A DNA stretch of 47,266 nt from an uncultured Eubacteriales bacterium (GTDB lineage Bacteria > Bacillota > Clostridia > Oscillospirales > Acutalibacteraceae): NCBI GenBank assembly GCA_900315715.1, contig ONAH01000136.1, positions 1 through 47,266 on the forward strand, read 5' to 3'. The notes beneath the pieces are model-generated. The model ran no database searches. It was not told where the DNA came from and worked only from the letters and a program-made list of their open reading frames with translations. Each line of letters starts with the position of its first letter. Position 1 is the first letter of the stretch. A program made the translations under genes and the position numbers. Shown here piece after piece: positions 45,813 through 47,266 of the stretch.

Positions 45813-45892
45813 GATAAATACAGCTTTTCTTGCTCCGCAGTAACGGTGCCGAAGATATTCATGTCGGCGCTTTATCAGAAGGGAGTTTTTTT

Positions 45893-46594
45893 ATGAGCAA
45901 TTATTCAAAGTCAACCACCAATGTACAGAAACTATCGATTATGGGAATGTTGTGTGCGGTAGCATTTGTGTCCACGATGCTAATGCACAGTATACCGGTA
46001 ATGCCGTCAGCGCCTTATTTAAGCCTTGATCCCAAGGATGCAATAATAGCAATAGGCGGATTCATTTTCGGACCGGTAGCAGCTCTTATAATGACCGTAG
46101 TGGTATGTTTAGTAGAGATGGTGACGATAAGTTCAACAGGAGTTATAGGCTTAGTGATGAATGTACTATCAACAGGAGTGTTTGTGACAGTATCAACAAT
46201 AATGTATTACAGGAAGCCGAAGATAAAAAATGCAGTAATAGGACTTATTATTGGCGTTATTTCAATGACAGCAATGATGATACTTTGGAACTATTTGATA
46301 ACACCAATATATACAGGAATGGACAGAGGAATAATTGTACCAATGTTACCAAGTGTATTCTTGCCATTTAATCTGTTAAAAGGAACAATTAACTCAGCTC
46401 TAACACTTTTCCTTTATAAGAGTGTAGTAACGGTACTTAGAAAAGCAAAGCTGCTGCCGAATACAGAGAAAAAAGTTGTAGCTACTGAAAACGGAGAAAA
46501 AGCCTTTGCAATAACACCTTTGGTAATGATTTCATCAGTAATAATTCTTGTAACTTGCATATTGATTATTCTTGTTATTAACGGAAAGCTATAA
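45893..46594 (+). CDS. ribU: Riboflavin ECF transporter S component
   Basis: RibU is the membrane substrate-binding subunit of an energy-coupling-factor transporter for riboflavin. The 233-residue protein has about six hydrophobic helices and the S-component signature LDPKDAIIAIGGFIFGPVAAL with NVLSTGVFV. Control by an FMN riboswitch strongly supports riboflavin as substrate. ATG 45893 lies seven bases after AAGGGAG; the longer frame to 45830 would start in the leader after the terminator. The C-terminus has one extra helix (about 208-231) after a charged linker. The shared EcfA/EcfT subunits are encoded elsewhere. Confidence 0.93.
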   Translation: MSNYSKSTTNVQKLSIMGMLCAVAFVSTMLMHSIPVMPSAPYLSLDPKDAIIAIGGFIFGPVAALIMTVVVCLVEMVTISSTGVIGLVMNVLSTGVFVTVSTIMYYRKPKIKNAVIGLIIGVISMTAMMILWNYLITPIYTGMDRGIIVPMLPSVFLPFNLLKGTINSALTLFLYKSVVTVLRKAKLLPNTEKKVVATENGEKAFAITPLVMISSVIILVTCILIILVINGKL

Positions 46595-46605
46595 TAATAA
46601 AAATA

Positions 46606-46645
46606 GCCCGAAGGTGGTCTTACTAACCGCTTTCGGGCATTTTTT
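46606..46645 (+). terminator. Intrinsic terminator of ribU, GCCCGAAAG family
   Basis: A 13-bp stem with two G-U pairs (46606-46618 with 46626-46638) and a 7-base loop is followed by ATTTTTTAG. Its stem is closely related to the one at 32996. Confidence 0.92.
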
Positions 46646-46793
46646 AGATTGTGGTGTGAGTATATAGTTGTTCTATAAATAAAACATTGATATAATAAAT
46701 AAGATGATTACTTCTATTAAAAAACCAACAAATGCAAGAGCGAAGCGAATTGCCGATAATAGGGAATTAGATAAGAATTTAATAGCACAACGA

Positions 46794-47141
46794 TTAAATA
46801 TTGAAAATGGTTGTTGAGTACACAGACCAACCACCTATAACTATAATACAAATTATAGCAAGGGCTATATATATTACGATCAGTATCAAAAGATACAACT
46901 TGCCTTTAGGCATTGTTTTACAAAACACATAAATAGTAGATGGTAATGATAAAGCAAGCCAAATCAATAACTCAATGAAACCTAACATTATAGAAATATC
47001 TTTTTCCGAGCCTAAATCATAACTATAGCCTTTAGAATGACCGGTTATGTCAAGAAAAATCCAGCCAAAACATATTGGAAATGAAAACGAAATAAAACAT
47101 GTCCAAAAAAAGTTCAGACAATATATGATCTTGTTTTTCAT
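46794..47141 (-). CDS. Small membrane protein of unknown function
   Basis: I do not recognise a family. The 115-residue protein has three predicted membrane helices (about 7-30, 49-73 and 82-104), a short hydrophilic loop after the first helix (about 31-48, containing Gly-Tyr and acidic residues) and a short C-terminus. ATG 47141 is preferred, five bases after GGAGG; a TTG at 47153 overlaps the ribosome site. It is AT-rich and stands alone; no terminator was seen after it. Confidence 0.55.
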   Translation of the reverse strand: MKNKIIYCLNFFWTCFISFSFPICFGWIFLDITGHSKGYSYDLGSEKDISIMLGFIELLIWLALSLPSTIYVFCKTMPKGKLYLLILIVIYIALAIICIIVIGGWSVYSTTIFNI

Positions 47142-47266
47142 ACCAACCTCCAATAAATCCCGATTTATATTACACTAAACAATTGTTTAAATCTTTTCGC
47201 TTTGAAATCAAAGTTTCCAACAGTAATGACACCATATTATTGAAGTGTTTCCAAGTATCTTATTTA
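47142..47266. other. Window end, no gene recognised
   Basis: An AT-rich end of about 110 bp past the ribosome site of the small membrane protein. It presumably holds that gene's promoter; no clear -35/-10 pair was found and no coding frame enters from the right edge. Confidence 0.35.

Noticed and set aside
45696-45896. Possible 66-residue coding frame on the plus strand
   Set aside because: It lies inside the FMN riboswitch and its terminator; it has no ribosome site and its sequence is fully explained by the RNA element.
46704-46817. 37-codon frame (MITSIKKPTN...) after ribU
   Set aside because: There is no ribosome site and it overlaps the 3' end of the small membrane protein gene on the other strand. 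A TATAAT at 46691 lacks a good -35. It could be a remnant, but the support is too weak.

Overview
The window reads as a chromosomal segment of a low-GC, anaerobic, spore-forming-lineage Clostridia (Firmicutes), most like the Ruminococcus/Oscillospiraceae group. The reasons are a dockerin-bearing cell-surface or secreted protein, Spo0A, SpoIVB, SpoIIIAA-AD and SpoVG, a PolC-type replicase, an IspH-ribosomal protein S1 fusion, class III (oxygen-sensitive) ribonucleotide reductase, canonical sigma-A promoters and strong GGAGG ribosome sites. No species is assigned. No rRNA, tRNA, CRISPR array, prophage or insertion sequence was seen.

Layout. 1-4837: the 3' part of a long protein of 13 Ig-like repeats ending in a dockerin, then a beta-CASP metallo-beta-lactamase. 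4842-7007 (minus): spo0A and spoIVB. 7152-9446: a P-type cation ATPase. 9590-20089: the conserved block pyrH-frr-uppS-cdsA-dxr-rseP-ispG-polC, linking nucleotide supply, ribosome recycling, isoprenoid and lipid carriers, membrane proteolysis and replication. 20177-26932: an AI-2E family transporter, an RpiR-type regulator, an HI0933-type flavoprotein, cmk, plsC and ispH-rpsA. 27015-29598: an HD protein and ligA. 29704-31723: a truncated spoIIIA operon (AA-AD only). 31815-32975: an unusual duplicated cysteine-peptidase-like protein. 33085-38927: a pseudouridine synthase, a two-component system, a D,D-carboxypeptidase behind a ribosome-site-masking hairpin, and pgi. 39003-41272: a small P-loop protein, a long non-coding leader, spoVG and an orphan TerF/TerY-like VWA protein. 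41414-42767: a DUF3343 carrier-like protein with a cysteine desulfurase-like enzyme. 42812-45157 (minus): nrdD with NrdR-like boxes. 45592-46594: an FMN riboswitch and a riboflavin ECF transporter S component. 46794-47141 (minus): a small membrane protein.

Themes. Four isoprenoid genes (dxr, ispG, ispH, uppS) mark the non-mevalonate route to undecaprenyl phosphate. Together with cdsA, plsC and the carboxypeptidase they make this an envelope-building region. Sporulation genes occur at three places, but the spoIIIA operon stops after AD. Several starts were moved from the longest reading frame to the codon placed correctly behind a Shine-Dalgarno sequence, including TTG or GTG starts for spoIVB, polC, the RpiR regulator, the HD protein and the VWA protein.

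The most unusual observations are a PolC with no room for its proofreading exonuclease domain, the missing second half of spoIIIA with a duplicated papain-like/Tudor-like gene in its place, a perfect 14-bp hairpin that buries the ribosome site of the carboxypeptidase gene, and a strong internal ribosome site at the IspH/S1 junction. All calls come from reading the sequence; no database search was run.
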